From: Candidatus Gastranaerophilales bacterium
GTDB lineage: Bacteria > Cyanobacteriota > Vampirovibrionia > Gastranaerophilales > UBA9971
Direction of reading: 5' to 3'
Assembly: GCA_028277195.1 (NCBI GenBank)
Contig: JANQGS010000106.1
Coordinates: 1 to 13,922, forward strand
DNA: 13,922 nucleotides
In this document: positions 7,184 to 13,612 of the stretch, piece after piece
How positions within the stretch are numbered: the first letter of the stretch is position 1
Layout of the letters: each line of letters starts with the position of its first letter
The notes under the pieces: generated by a model
The model's database searches: none
The model's input: the letters and a program-made list of their open reading frames with translations, nothing else
What the model was told of the DNA's origin: nothing
Made by a program: the position numbers and the translations under genes

Positions 7184-7774
7184 CTATAAATATTGCTTTT
7201 CTCTTAAATAATTAATTATTATATCAACACCTTTTTTTGGTGTCACTTTATCTGAATTAATAATTATTTCAGGGTTATCAGGCCTTTCATAGGGCTGGTC
7301 CCTGCCCGTGAAATTTTTCACCTCGCCGGTTTTTGCTTTTTTATACAGTCCTTTTGGGTCGCGTTTTTCACATTCTTCAATGGGGCAGTCAACAAAAACC
7401 TCTATAAAATCCCTGCCCGTTAAATCCCTTGCAAGTTCCCTGTCCTCCTTAAACGGCGAAATAAACGAAACTATGGCTATAACGGCATTTTCATAAAATA
7501 ATTTCGCAATTTCCCTTACTCTTCTGAGGTTTTCTTTTCTGTGCTCAACGGAAAAACCCAAATCACTGCATAAACCGTGCCTTATATTGTCCCCGTCCAG
7601 CAATGCGGTGGATTTCCCCAGGCTGTACAATTCTTTTTCCAGTTCAACCGCGATAGTTGACTTTCCCGAGCCTGACAGGCCGGTAAACCATAAAACAAAA
7701 GGCTTTTGTTTTAAAAGCCCCTGCTTTTTTTCCCTTAATATTTTTTGTTCATGCCAGGTAATATTATCTTGCAT
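7184..7774 (-). CDS. cysC: Adenylylsulfate (APS) kinase, CysC
   Basis: Phosphorylates APS at the 3' position to give PAPS, the activated sulfate used by sulfotransferases or by PAPS reductase. All family motifs are present in the 196 residues: NITWH at 4-8, Walker A GLSGSGKST at 32-40, DGDNIRHGL at 60-68, SDLGFS followed by the ENLRR segment, SFISPF at 103-108, RDPKGLYKKA at 138-147 and FTGRDQPYE at 155-163. It is thus the intact partner of the degenerate kinase domain fused to CysN. It is the first sulfur gene after rpsI, 21 nt downstream of the rpsI stop, with a poor Shine-Dalgarno (GGTG). The NITWH motif right after the ATG supports the chosen start. Nothing suggests a separate promoter in the short gap, so co-transcription with the ribosomal genes is likely. 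Confidence 0.97.
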   Translation of the reverse strand: MQDNITWHEQKILREKKQGLLKQKPFVLWFTGLSGSGKSTIAVELEKELYSLGKSTALLDGDNIRHGLCSDLGFSVEHRKENLRRVREIAKLFYENAVIAIVSFISPFKEDRELARDLTGRDFIEVFVDCPIEECEKRDPKGLYKKAKTGEVKNFTGRDQPYERPDNPEIIINSDKVTPKKGVDIIINYLREKQYL

Positions 7775-7795
7775 CGATTACACCAGGAGGTATGA

Positions 7796-8191
7796 TTAAC
7801 GTTTTGAGAACTGGAATCTTTTTCTTGCCCTTTTTTGGCCGTACTTTTTACGCTCCTTAACTCTTGGGTCTCTTGTCAAAAGCCCCTCAGAGCGAAGCAA
7901 TTCCTTGTTTTCCTCGTTAAGCAGCACCAGTGCCCTTGATATGCCGTGATTTATAGCTCCTGCTTGCGCGCTGATGCCGCCGCCCCTGACTTTAACCCTT
8001 ACGTCAAATTCGCTTTCCTTTTGTGACAGTACAAGCGGCCTGACTATAGTCATTTCAAGAGCAGGCAGGTTGCCGAAATAATCCTTTGCCGTCCTGTTGT
8101 TTATTATTACTTTTCCCTTGCCGGGCAGGAGTTTTACCCTTGCCACAGCAGTTTTCCTGCGTCCTGTTCCAATATATTCCTTAGTTGTCAT
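7796..8191 (-). CDS. rpsI: 30S ribosomal protein S9
   Basis: A small-subunit protein whose C-terminal tail reaches the P-site tRNA. The 131 residues have the usual N-terminal YIGTGRRKTAVARV, the central VRGGGISAQAGAINHGISRAL, and the basic end KKYGQKRARKRFQFSKR, with the conserved SKR tail. The start codon overlaps the rplM stop by one base (TAATG), and a good GGAGG lies inside the rplM coding end at 8202-8206, the usual L13-S9 pairing. The length is normal and nothing is odd. Confidence 0.99.
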   Translation of the reverse strand: MTTKEYIGTGRRKTAVARVKLLPGKGKVIINNRTAKDYFGNLPALEMTIVRPLVLSQKESEFDVRVKVRGGGISAQAGAINHGISRALVLLNEENKELLRSEGLLTRDPRVKERKKYGQKRARKRFQFSKR

Positions 8192-8637
8192 TATTTAATT
8201 ACCTCCGGGTTTTTCCACTCAACCGGGTCCTGGGCCACATGGGGATGCTCCGGGCCCGCATAAACCTTTAGCTTCTTGAACTGCTTTGCTCCAAGCGAAT
8301 TATGAGGGAGCATACCTTTTACCGCTTTTTCCATTGCGCGTGTCGGGTGTTTTTCCATCATATCCCTGAAATTAATGGACTTTAAGCCGCTCGGGTAACC
8401 GGTGTGATGGTAATAAACCTTGTCAGTTTCTTTTTTCCCGGTTACTTTAACTTTTTCAGCGTTAATAATCACCACAAAGTCACCCATGTCAACATGAGGG
8501 GTGAATTCAGGCTTGTGCTTGCCCCGTAGAATATTTGCAGTTAAAGAAGCCACCCTGCCCAGTTCCCTGTCAGTTGCGTCTATAACATACCATTTTTGTT
8601 CTACCTCATGAGGCTTTGCAGAGTATGTTTTGTTCAT
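8191..8637 (-). CDS. rplM: 50S ribosomal protein L13
   Basis: An early-assembling large-subunit protein. The 148 residues contain the family blocks KWYVIDATDRELGRVAS, ILRGKHKPEFTPHVDMGDFVV, INAEKVKVTGKK, KVYYHHTGYPSG, MLPHNSLG and LKVYAGPEHPH. The ATG lies inside the 3' end of truA (32-nt overlap), and its GGAGG at 8644-8648 is likewise within truA. The start is fixed by that site together with the L13 N-terminus. The gene is coupled to rpsI by a TAATG overlap. Confidence 0.99.
   Translation of the reverse strand: MNKTYSAKPHEVEQKWYVIDATDRELGRVASLTANILRGKHKPEFTPHVDMGDFVVIINAEKVKVTGKKETDKVYYHHTGYPSGLKSINFRDMMEKHPTRAMEKAVKGMLPHNSLGAKQFKKLKVYAGPEHPHVAQDPVEWKNPEVIK
8202..8206 (-). promoter_or_regulatory. 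Ribosome binding site of rpsI, inside rplM
   Basis: GGAGG on the minus strand, about 10 nt before the rpsI ATG and inside the last codons of rplM. Together with the TAATG junction it indicates translational coupling. Confidence 0.8.
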
Positions 8638-9421
8638 TTATTGCCTCCGTTTTCATTAGTTTCCCGTTATATTTTTCCTCATAGCCCACACACATTAGTG
8701 TCAGGCCCCGGGCTTCTGCCGTAGGACCGGCCCTGCTGCGGTCTTTAGCTTCCAGCACATACGACAGGTGTTCTTTATTGTAGGTGCCGTCCCCGATTTT
8801 AATGAGTGTGCCCGTTATTGTTCTAACCATATTATACAAAAATCGATTTGCAATCAAATCTATATATATAATATCTGAAAAATTTTTGCATGAAACATAC
8901 AAAATGTTGCATAGTTTTGCCGGGTTATCGGTATTGGAGCTCTTAAAGCCGCTGAAATCGTGCTCTCCGACAATAAAACCCAGCGCATTTTTCATTGCAA
9001 TTATATTTAATTTATGCGGAATATGTAAACTGATGTCTTTCAGCAGCACTGATTTTCCGGGACTATTGTAAATAATATAGCGATACCACCTGAACAGGGC
9101 GCTTTTTTGGCTGTGAAAGGTTTTATCGGCCTGAACAATATTTTTAACGCTTATTGCATCAGGCAGCAGGGCATTTAATGAATAAACAAATTTTCTCTCA
9201 TTTATTTCAAGGTCTGTATCAAAATGCGCAACCTGTCCCAGGGCATGCACCCCGGCGTCTGTCCTGCCAGCGAAAACGACCCTGTTGTTTTCTTTTGCCA
9301 GGATATTTACGGCATGTTCAATCTCGGACTGGATTGTCCTTTGCCCTGGCTGCACCTGGCTCCCGGAAAAACCTTTCCCCAGGTATTGTACGGTTATGGC
9401 ATAGCGAAATTTTTTACTCAT
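8606..9421 (-). CDS. truA: tRNA pseudouridine synthase A
   Basis: Converts uridines 38-40 of the anticodon arm of many tRNAs to pseudouridine. In 271 residues the family landmarks appear in order: ITVQYLGKGFSGSQVQPGQRTIQ, FAGRTDAGVHALGQVAHF with the catalytic Asp55, SFHSQKSALFRWYRYII, GEHDFSGFKSS, IDLIANRFLYNMVRTITGTLI and the final TAEARGLTLMCVGY. The ATG overlaps the ispE stop by 8 nt, and the 3' end overlaps rplM by 32 nt, so ispE-truA-rplM-rpsI looks like one transcript. The tail after VGYEEKY (about 24 residues, through LCKAS) runs into rplM and is probably an extension without a conserved role. Confidence 0.97.
   Translation of the reverse strand: MSKKFRYAITVQYLGKGFSGSQVQPGQRTIQSEIEHAVNILAKENNRVVFAGRTDAGVHALGQVAHFDTDLEINERKFVYSLNALLPDAISVKNIVQADKTFHSQKSALFRWYRYIIYNSPGKSVLLKDISLHIPHKLNIIAMKNALGFIVGEHDFSGFKSSNTDNPAKLCNILYVSCKNFSDIIYIDLIANRFLYNMVRTITGTLIKIGDGTYNKEHLSYVLEAKDRSRAGPTAEARGLTLMCVGYEEKYNGKLMKTEAINEQNILCKAS
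8644..8648 (-). promoter_or_regulatory. Ribosome binding site of rplM, inside truA
   Basis: GGAGG on the minus strand 6 nt before the rplM ATG, placed within the truA reading frame. It explains how rplM is started despite the 32-nt gene overlap. Confidence 0.85.
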
Positions 9422-10244
9422 TCAACTCATTATATTCCAAAACCGAAGCGGCCTTAAATACCTCATATCCCCCGGGCAGGACTGAAACATCGATATCATC
9501 GTCATAAACCCCGAAAACAGAGGGCCCGCTGCCTGACATAAGCGCTTTTTTGCAACCGATTCCGAGAAGGAGCGTTTTCATCTCCTCAATTTCTGGGTAT
9601 GCGGGGATTATTGCTTTTTCAAGGTCATTATAAAACATTTCAGTTGTCTTTTTCCCGGATTTTGGTTTCTCATTGAGTTCGGAATATCTCTGATAGGCTT
9701 CTTTTGCCGGGATAAAGAGGTTTTCAGGCTTTACCAGCACAAATTTAAACCCGGGTGCTGAAATACGCTCGATTTTTTCCCCTCTTGATGTTGCAAGGCA
9801 TGTCCCGCCTTCCAGACAAAAATTAACGTCAGAGCCGAGCATGGATGCTATTGAGTGCAGCTTTTCGCCGCCCAGCGGATAGCCGCAAATTTCATTGACT
9901 CCCCTGAGTGTCCCGGCGGCGTTTGAGCTGCCGCCTGCCAGGCCTGCGGCTACCGGGATATTTTTTTCTATATAAATATCAATATCAAGGTTTTTAGTTC
10001 CCGAATACTCCAAAAACAGCCTGAGCGCAATGTAAACAATATTTTTTTCGTCATACGGGATTAGTGTGGAGTTGCCTGACAGGCTAATTTTCCCGCTGCC
10101 GGGTTTTAGTGTTATGTTTAAATAGTCAAAAAGGCTTACAGCCTGCATTATGCTTCTGATTTCGTGGAAGCTGTCCGGTCTTTTGCCGAGGATTTCGAGC
10201 GTAAGATTTATTTTTGCGGGAGTTTTTACTTTAATTTTTTTCAT
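9414..10244 (-). CDS. ispE: 4-diphosphocytidyl-2-C-methyl-D-erythritol kinase, IspE
   Basis: Phosphorylates CDP-methylerythritol in the non-mevalonate (MEP) route to isoprenoids. It is a GHMP-family kinase of 276 residues: TPAKINLTLEI at 8-18 with the catalytic-site Lys, RPDSFHEI, the glycine-rich ATP loop PVAAGLAGGSSNAA at 97-110, LGSDVNFCLEGGTCLA with the catalytic Asp, and the C-terminal MSGSGPSVFGVY. The family usually reads 'DGYHEL' where this has DSFHEI. It follows the aminotransferase after 56 nt of AT-rich DNA and overlaps truA by 8 nt. No Shine-Dalgarno is seen before the ATG (TTTAATTAATG), but the start agrees with the family N-terminus. Confidence 0.97.
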   Translation of the reverse strand: MKKIKVKTPAKINLTLEILGKRPDSFHEIRSIMQAVSLFDYLNITLKPGSGKISLSGNSTLIPYDEKNIVYIALRLFLEYSGTKNLDIDIYIEKNIPVAAGLAGGSSNAAGTLRGVNEICGYPLGGEKLHSIASMLGSDVNFCLEGGTCLATSRGEKIERISAPGFKFVLVKPENLFIPAKEAYQRYSELNEKPKSGKKTTEMFYNDLEKAIIPAYPEIEEMKTLLLGIGCKKALMSGSGPSVFGVYDDDIDVSVLPGGYEVFKAASVLEYNELNE

Positions 10245-10300
10245 TAATTAAATAATAAAGTGAATTGTTAATTATCGACTTATAGTTTTTAAAAAAATTT

Positions 10301-11413
10301 TTAAGGTGCTGAATAGTTACTTATTATATTTACAACCGTTCCAGCTTCTTCTTTAGTCAGCACAGGGCTAATCGGCAGGCTTAAAACCTCATTGTGGATT
10401 TTTTCGGTTATCGGCAAGTTTAAATGATTCCACTCCCCATAGGCATTTTGTTTATGGGCGGGGACGGGGTAGTGAATAACTGTCTGGATATTATTGCCTG
10501 AGAGGTAATTTTGCAAGTCATCCCTGTTTTGTGTCCTTATTACAAATAAATGCCAGACATGAGACTCCTTATTAGCGCATTTGGGCAGGGTTATCCCGTT
10601 GTTCTCAATATTTTCCAGGTAATAACCGGCAATTTCCCTGCGTTTTCGGTTGTCCGCGTCAAGGTATTTCAGCTTAACCCTCAGAATAGCTGCCTGTAGT
10701 TCATCCAGCCTGCTGTTAACGCCTTTGTAGATATTTTTATACTTTATTTTCGAGCCATAGTTGCCCAGGGCCCTGACTTTTTCGGCAAGTTCGCCGTCAT
10801 TTGTTATTACCGCCCCGCCATCCCCCAGGGCTCCAAGGTTTTTTCCGGGATAAAAGCTAAACCCGGCCGCGTCCGAAAGGCTGCCTGTCCTTTTGTTGTT
10901 CAAAAAAGCCCCATGCGCCTGGGCGGCATCTTCTATAACCTTGAGGTTATACTTTTGGGCTATCCGGTTAATGCTTTCCATGTCCGCAACCTGGCCGTAG
11001 AGATGTACAGGCATTATGGCCCTGGTTTTTTCGGTTATTTTTCCTTCAATTCCGGCAGGGTCAATATTATACGTATTTATATCAGGCTCTACAAGCACAG
11101 GGGTCAGGCTGTTTTGCGATATTGCCAGTATTGAGGCGATATAGGTGTTTGCAGGTACTATTACCTCGTCACCGGGCTTGAAGTCATAGGCTTTTAGTAT
11201 AAGGGAAAGCGCGTCAAGGCCATTTCCCACTCCAACGCAGTATTTTGTCCCGCAGTATTCGGCGAATTCCCGCTCAAATTCCTCAACCTGCCCGCCCAGG
11301 ATATACCAGCCGGAGTCTACGGCATTGTTCAGGGCTTTATTTATTTCATCCCGGTATTGTTCATTTATTTTCTTTAAATCCAGGAATTTAACCGTAAAAT
11401 CAGTCTTTTGCAA
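10301..11413 (-). CDS. DegT/DnrJ/EryC1-family sugar-nucleotide aminotransferase (FdtB/QdtB-like)
   Basis: A PLP-dependent enzyme that transfers an amino group from glutamate to a keto sugar nucleotide, giving amino sugars for surface polysaccharides. The 370 residues carry the family pattern: FLDLKKINEQY, SGWYILGGQVEEFEREFA, GVGNGLDALSL, the PANTYIASI block, VHLYGQVADM, VIEDAAQAHGA, and FSFYPGKNLGALGDGGAV with the PLP-binding Lys. NSRLDELQAAIL and the C-terminal HYPVPAHKQ follow. The ILGGQVEEFE and VHLYGQ wording resembles enzymes making dTDP-3-amino-3,6-dideoxyhexoses, but substrate cannot be settled from sequence. The start is a TTG that overlaps the acetyltransferase gene by 14 nt, with GGGAAAGG about 10 nt upstream; no ATG or GTG fits the family N-terminus. 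Pairing with a GNAT gene suggests the amino group is then acetylated. Confidence 0.93.
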   Translation of the reverse strand: MQKTDFTVKFLDLKKINEQYRDEINKALNNAVDSGWYILGGQVEEFEREFAEYCGTKYCVGVGNGLDALSLILKAYDFKPGDEVIVPANTYIASILAISQNSLTPVLVEPDINTYNIDPAGIEGKITEKTRAIMPVHLYGQVADMESINRIAQKYNLKVIEDAAQAHGAFLNNKRTGSLSDAAGFSFYPGKNLGALGDGGAVITNDGELAEKVRALGNYGSKIKYKNIYKGVNSRLDELQAAILRVKLKYLDADNRKRREIAGYYLENIENNGITLPKCANKESHVWHLFVIRTQNRDDLQNYLSGNNIQTVIHYPVPAHKQNAYGEWNHLNLPITEKIHNEVLSLPISPVLTKEEAGTVVNIISNYSAP

Positions 11414-11936
11414 ATTTTTTATACCTTTCCCTTACCTGAAAGTACTTTTCCCTTGTTATAACAAGATAGACAGTCAGGTCATCTTCTCTGAGATACTCTG
11501 CACCAAAGCGTTCCTGCCCCGCTAAAACCCTTTTGTTTTTCTTTTTAACGTCCAGTATACCATGCTTCAGGTTCAGCTTTTTAAACGCCAAATCATATAT
11601 TAACAACATACTTTCCAGGGAAAAATGGTTTGGCGCGTCCCTTTTCATTAACCAGCTGCCCGGGACAAACTCACCGGTTTCAAAATTAATATTATACAGT
11701 CTTACCAGGCCATAAGCTGCTCCTTTTTTATCCTGGACAACGTAATAATATTCATTGTCTTTTGCCTTATATCTTCTGATAAATTCTACCTGGTCCTTAA
11801 TATTGTCAGAAACGCTTGAGATATATTTATTTAATTCATTGTCAGTTCTCAGTTTAAATATAAATTCAGCATCGCTTTCCTCGACTTCCCTGAAATCAAG
11901 GCTTCTGCCCTCAATAAATTTTGGCCTGTATATCAT
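11400..11936 (-). CDS. GNAT-family N-acetyltransferase (RimJ/RimL or PseH type)
   Basis: A 178-residue acetyl-CoA-dependent transferase. The N-terminal LDFREVEESDAEFIFKLRTDNELNKYIS is the usual GNAT opening. The middle has AYGLVRLYNIN and the region ESMLLIYDLAFKKLNLKHGILDVKKKNKR, followed by ERFGAEYL, matching the late alpha/beta part of the fold where an N-x-x-x-x-x-x-E/R-x-G-F pattern is normal. The canonical R/Q-x-x-G-x-G/A acetyl-CoA loop is weak. It overlaps the aminotransferase by 14 nt, so acetylation of the amino sugar made by that enzyme (as PseH does in pseudaminic acid synthesis) is a reasonable guess; a protein substrate is the alternative. AAGGAG lies 14 nt before the ATG, unusually far, with no better start nearer. 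Confidence 0.8.
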   Translation of the reverse strand: MIYRPKFIEGRSLDFREVEESDAEFIFKLRTDNELNKYISSVSDNIKDQVEFIRRYKAKDNEYYYVVQDKKGAAYGLVRLYNINFETGEFVPGSWLMKRDAPNHFSLESMLLIYDLAFKKLNLKHGILDVKKKNKRVLAGQERFGAEYLREDDLTVYLVITREKYFQVRERYKKFAKD

Positions 11937-11966
11937 TTTATTTATGTTTACTCCTTGCCTGAAATC

Positions 11967-12179
11967 CTATCCGCCGCCAAAAAACCCTACTATTTCAAGC
12001 GAATCCCCCTCTTTTACCCGGGTTGAGCCAAAGTCTCCTTTATCAACTATACTGGTGTTTTTTTCTACAACCAGCATGTTGCCCTTTATGTTCAGTATAT
12101 CCAGGGTCTGCGCTATAGTTGAATTTTCAGGCATTTCTGTTTCATTGCCGTTAATTTTTACTTTTATGGTAGTTTTCAC
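11967..12179 (-). CDS. thiS: ThiS-family sulfur carrier protein
   Basis: A ubiquitin-fold carrier of 70 residues. Its C-terminal Gly-Gly is normally adenylylated by ThiF and turned into a thiocarboxylate that donates sulfur, in the classic case for the thiazole of thiamin. The sequence KVKINGNETEMPENSTIAQTL, then MLVVEKNTSIV and the end LEIVGFFGGG closely follow the family; B. subtilis ThiS likewise ends in GGG. An upstream ATG at 12239 would add 20 residues unlike ThiS and would start inside the repeat arm. The GTG at 12179 has a strong AAGGAG at 12187-12192 with 7-nt spacing and gives the normal length, so it is chosen. No other thiamin gene (thiG, thiF, thiH) is present in the window. A tungsten/molybdenum-cofactor MoaD role is less likely given its size and ending. 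Confidence 0.88.
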   Translation of the reverse strand: MKTTIKVKINGNETEMPENSTIAQTLDILNIKGNMLVVEKNTSIVDKGDFGSTRVKEGDSLEIVGFFGGG

Positions 12180-12186
12180 AGGGTTA

Positions 12187-12192
12187 CTCCTT
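12187..12192 (-). promoter_or_regulatory. Ribosome binding site that decides the thiS start (GTG 12179)
   Basis: AAGGAG on the minus strand within CAGAAGGAGTAACCCTGTG, 7 nt before the GTG. The longer ATG start at 12239 has no comparable site. Confidence 0.85.
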
Positions 12193-12237
12193 CTGGTTTT
12201 ATAATTATTATAACCTGAATTGCTAATTACATCTTTC

Positions 12238-12325
12238 AAAATTCCTTAAAACACCCACCCAGCCCACCCTAGAGGTGGGCTGCGGCTTCGCCGCCGCCTC
12301 TTTTTTATAAATTTTAAGGAATTTT
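12238..12325. repeat. Palindromic G-quadruplex repeat, copy 2
   Basis: Perfect 14-bp outer arms AAAATTCCTTAAAA (12238-12251) and TTTTAAGGAATTTT (12312-12325). Inside, in plus-strand order: a C-rich run 12254-12269, whose complement GGGTGGGCTGGGTGGG is a four-tract quadruplex motif; a TAGAGGTG box; hairpin GCGGC-TTC-GCCGC at 12282-12294; and CTTTTTTATAA. A second stem AGCCCACC/GGTGGGCT (12261-12268 with 12274-12281) uses half of the G-tract strand, so hairpin and quadruplex would exclude each other. The 88-bp element lies 75 nt upstream of thiS with the quadruplex in the sense of the thiS transcript. It shares architecture and several boxes with copies 1a and 1b some 9.5 kb away. Confidence 0.85.
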
Positions 12326-12381
12326 AAGTCAGTCATATCAGACCTTTCAGCTATTTAGCAATTCAAGTATTATAGTATGAA

Positions 12382-13458
12382 TTAATACAACCCGAGCATG
12401 TTACTTGCCTGGCTTCTGAGTTTTAATGTCTGAATTTTTAAACTTGCCAGCATTCCGAGGTTGCCGTTTTGAGTATGGTAAGGTGAATACTCAGGCATTG
12501 ACTCATCTCTCGCCCTGTAGGTTTCCCCTACTTTTTTCCTTAATTTTTGCGGGCTTTCTCTGTATAAATCTGCGGCATAGTCAAGTTCAGGGTCTTTTAT
12601 GCCCTTATTATGAGCCCGCCAGAAATTAATGGACTCTTCATAAGCGTCCTGCTCCTCTTTTATTGAGGAAATGGCATCCTTGTCCTTTGCATGAACCGCT
12701 TCATGGATGATATAAGCGGCTGTTACCTGCGGGGATGCCCATATATAATCGCTTGTTATAACGATTTTCCTGTTGTGGTGCTCGTACTGGGCAATGTTTT
12801 TATGCCCTGAAAGGGTATCTGTTTCATTAAAAACAATATCTATTTCATCGACAGCCCTTGAAATGCCGGGGGGGGCATACCTTTCAACCAATTTTAGCGC
12901 AATTTCAAGATTTTTTTCAGACTCCTGTTGCTTTAAGGCTTCTGCTTCCTGCGGTTTATAGCCCGCAAGTATCAGGTAATCAATTTCTTTTAGTGACCTT
13001 GCCGCAAAATCATACTTTGGGTCTATCTCCAGGGCTTTATTATACATTTGCCTTGCTGTTGTATAATCGCCTTTTCGCTTAAAAATCTTCCCGATAAGAG
13101 TCTGTGCCTCAGCTTCATCGGGCTTTACCTCTAAAAGCCTTGTGTATGTGTTTATTGCCCGGTCAAACTCCCCTGTTTTTTCATATACTTTGGCGAGGTT
13201 GTAATAAGGAGAGGGATAACCGGGCCATATCAGGATTGCTTCTTCATAAAAATATACAGCTTCGCTTTCCCGGTTATTATTTGCGAGCTTGTCGCCTTCT
13301 ATTTTTACTTTTTGGGCGAGCATTTTTTTTATGAAAGAATTTGACAGCTCAACACCGCCCCGGGCATTTTCTGCCGGGGAAACCTTATAATCAGGCACAG
13401 TCCCAAATTTATACTGTACCCCCCGAGTGTCCCTATCAAATTGATAAAGGTTTATCAT
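12382..13458 (-). CDS. TPR protein with an HExxH putative zinc-protease domain
   Basis: A 358-residue protein not matched to a named family. About residues 51-152 form three consecutive 34-residue tetratricopeptide repeats (for example YYNLAKVYEKTGEFDRAINTYTRLLEVKP). After a charged linker at about 165-185 comes a domain with HEAVH at 252-256 in the setting TAAYIIHEAVHAKDKDA. The glutamates of KEEQDAYEES (267-276) lie 12-20 residues downstream and could supply a third metal ligand, as in short gluzincin-type metalloproteases. No signal peptide or membrane segment is seen, so a cytoplasmic location is expected. The ATG follows a 154-nt gap after metG and has no clear Shine-Dalgarno (GGAAAAAATAATG). 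A run of eight G (C on the coding strand) encodes the Pro-Pro at 196-197. TPR and HExxH are visible; proteolytic activity is inferred. Confidence 0.8.
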   Translation of the reverse strand: MINLYQFDRDTRGVQYKFGTVPDYKVSPAENARGGVELSNSFIKKMLAQKVKIEGDKLANNNRESEAVYFYEEAILIWPGYPSPYYNLAKVYEKTGEFDRAINTYTRLLEVKPDEAEAQTLIGKIFKRKGDYTTARQMYNKALEIDPKYDFAARSLKEIDYLILAGYKPQEAEALKQQESEKNLEIALKLVERYAPPGISRAVDEIDIVFNETDTLSGHKNIAQYEHHNRKIVITSDYIWASPQVTAAYIIHEAVHAKDKDAISSIKEEQDAYEESINFWRAHNKGIKDPELDYAADLYRESPQKLRKKVGETYRARDESMPEYSPYHTQNGNLGMLASLKIQTLKLRSQASNMLGLY

Positions 13459-13550
13459 TATTTTTTCCGAAAGGTATCCACAATATAGTTAAAAACAAAA
13501 AGTTTTAATATTTGACAATATTTATTGAATTCAAAATAAAATAGAAACAC

Positions 13551-13580
13551 TTTGTTACAATCGTGCAACCGGGTAACAAA
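13551..13580 (-). terminator. Weak hairpin after metG, possible terminator
   Basis: TTTGTTAC (13551-13558) and GTAACAAA (13573-13580) form a perfect 8-bp inverted repeat around a 14-nt loop. In the metG sense it is followed by the T-rich GTGTTTCTATTTTATTTT. A second small stem, GCCTG-AAAAA-CAGGC in this sense (13590-13604), sits just after the metG stop. The main stem is AT-rich and the loop long, so this is a tentative call. Confidence 0.3.
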
Positions 13581-13612
13581 TCCGGCTTTGCCTGTTTTTC
13601 AGGCTAAATCCC

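Noticed and set aside
7792..7860. Plus-strand ORF of 22 codons (MINVLRTGIFFL...) with a perfect AGGAGG before its ATG
   Set aside because: It is antisense to the 3' end of rpsI, and the AGGAGG is the complement of the short rpsI-cysC spacer. No promoter is visible, so a chance match is likelier than a leader peptide.
11755..12204. 149-codon plus-strand ORF across thiS and the acetyltransferase
   Set aside because: It is the antisense shadow of two genes with clear family features.
13512..13542. Plus-strand TTGACA with TAAAAT downstream, promoter-like
   Set aside because: The spacer is 19 nt, the region is AT-rich, and it would only drive antisense RNA into metG.
13565..13612. Segment after metG containing GGCAAAGCC and ACCCGGTTGC, considered as a c-di-GMP (GEMM) riboswitch
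   Set aside because: It is too short for the two-stem aptamer, the P2/P3 stems cannot be built, and it is far from a start codon in a suitable arrangement.
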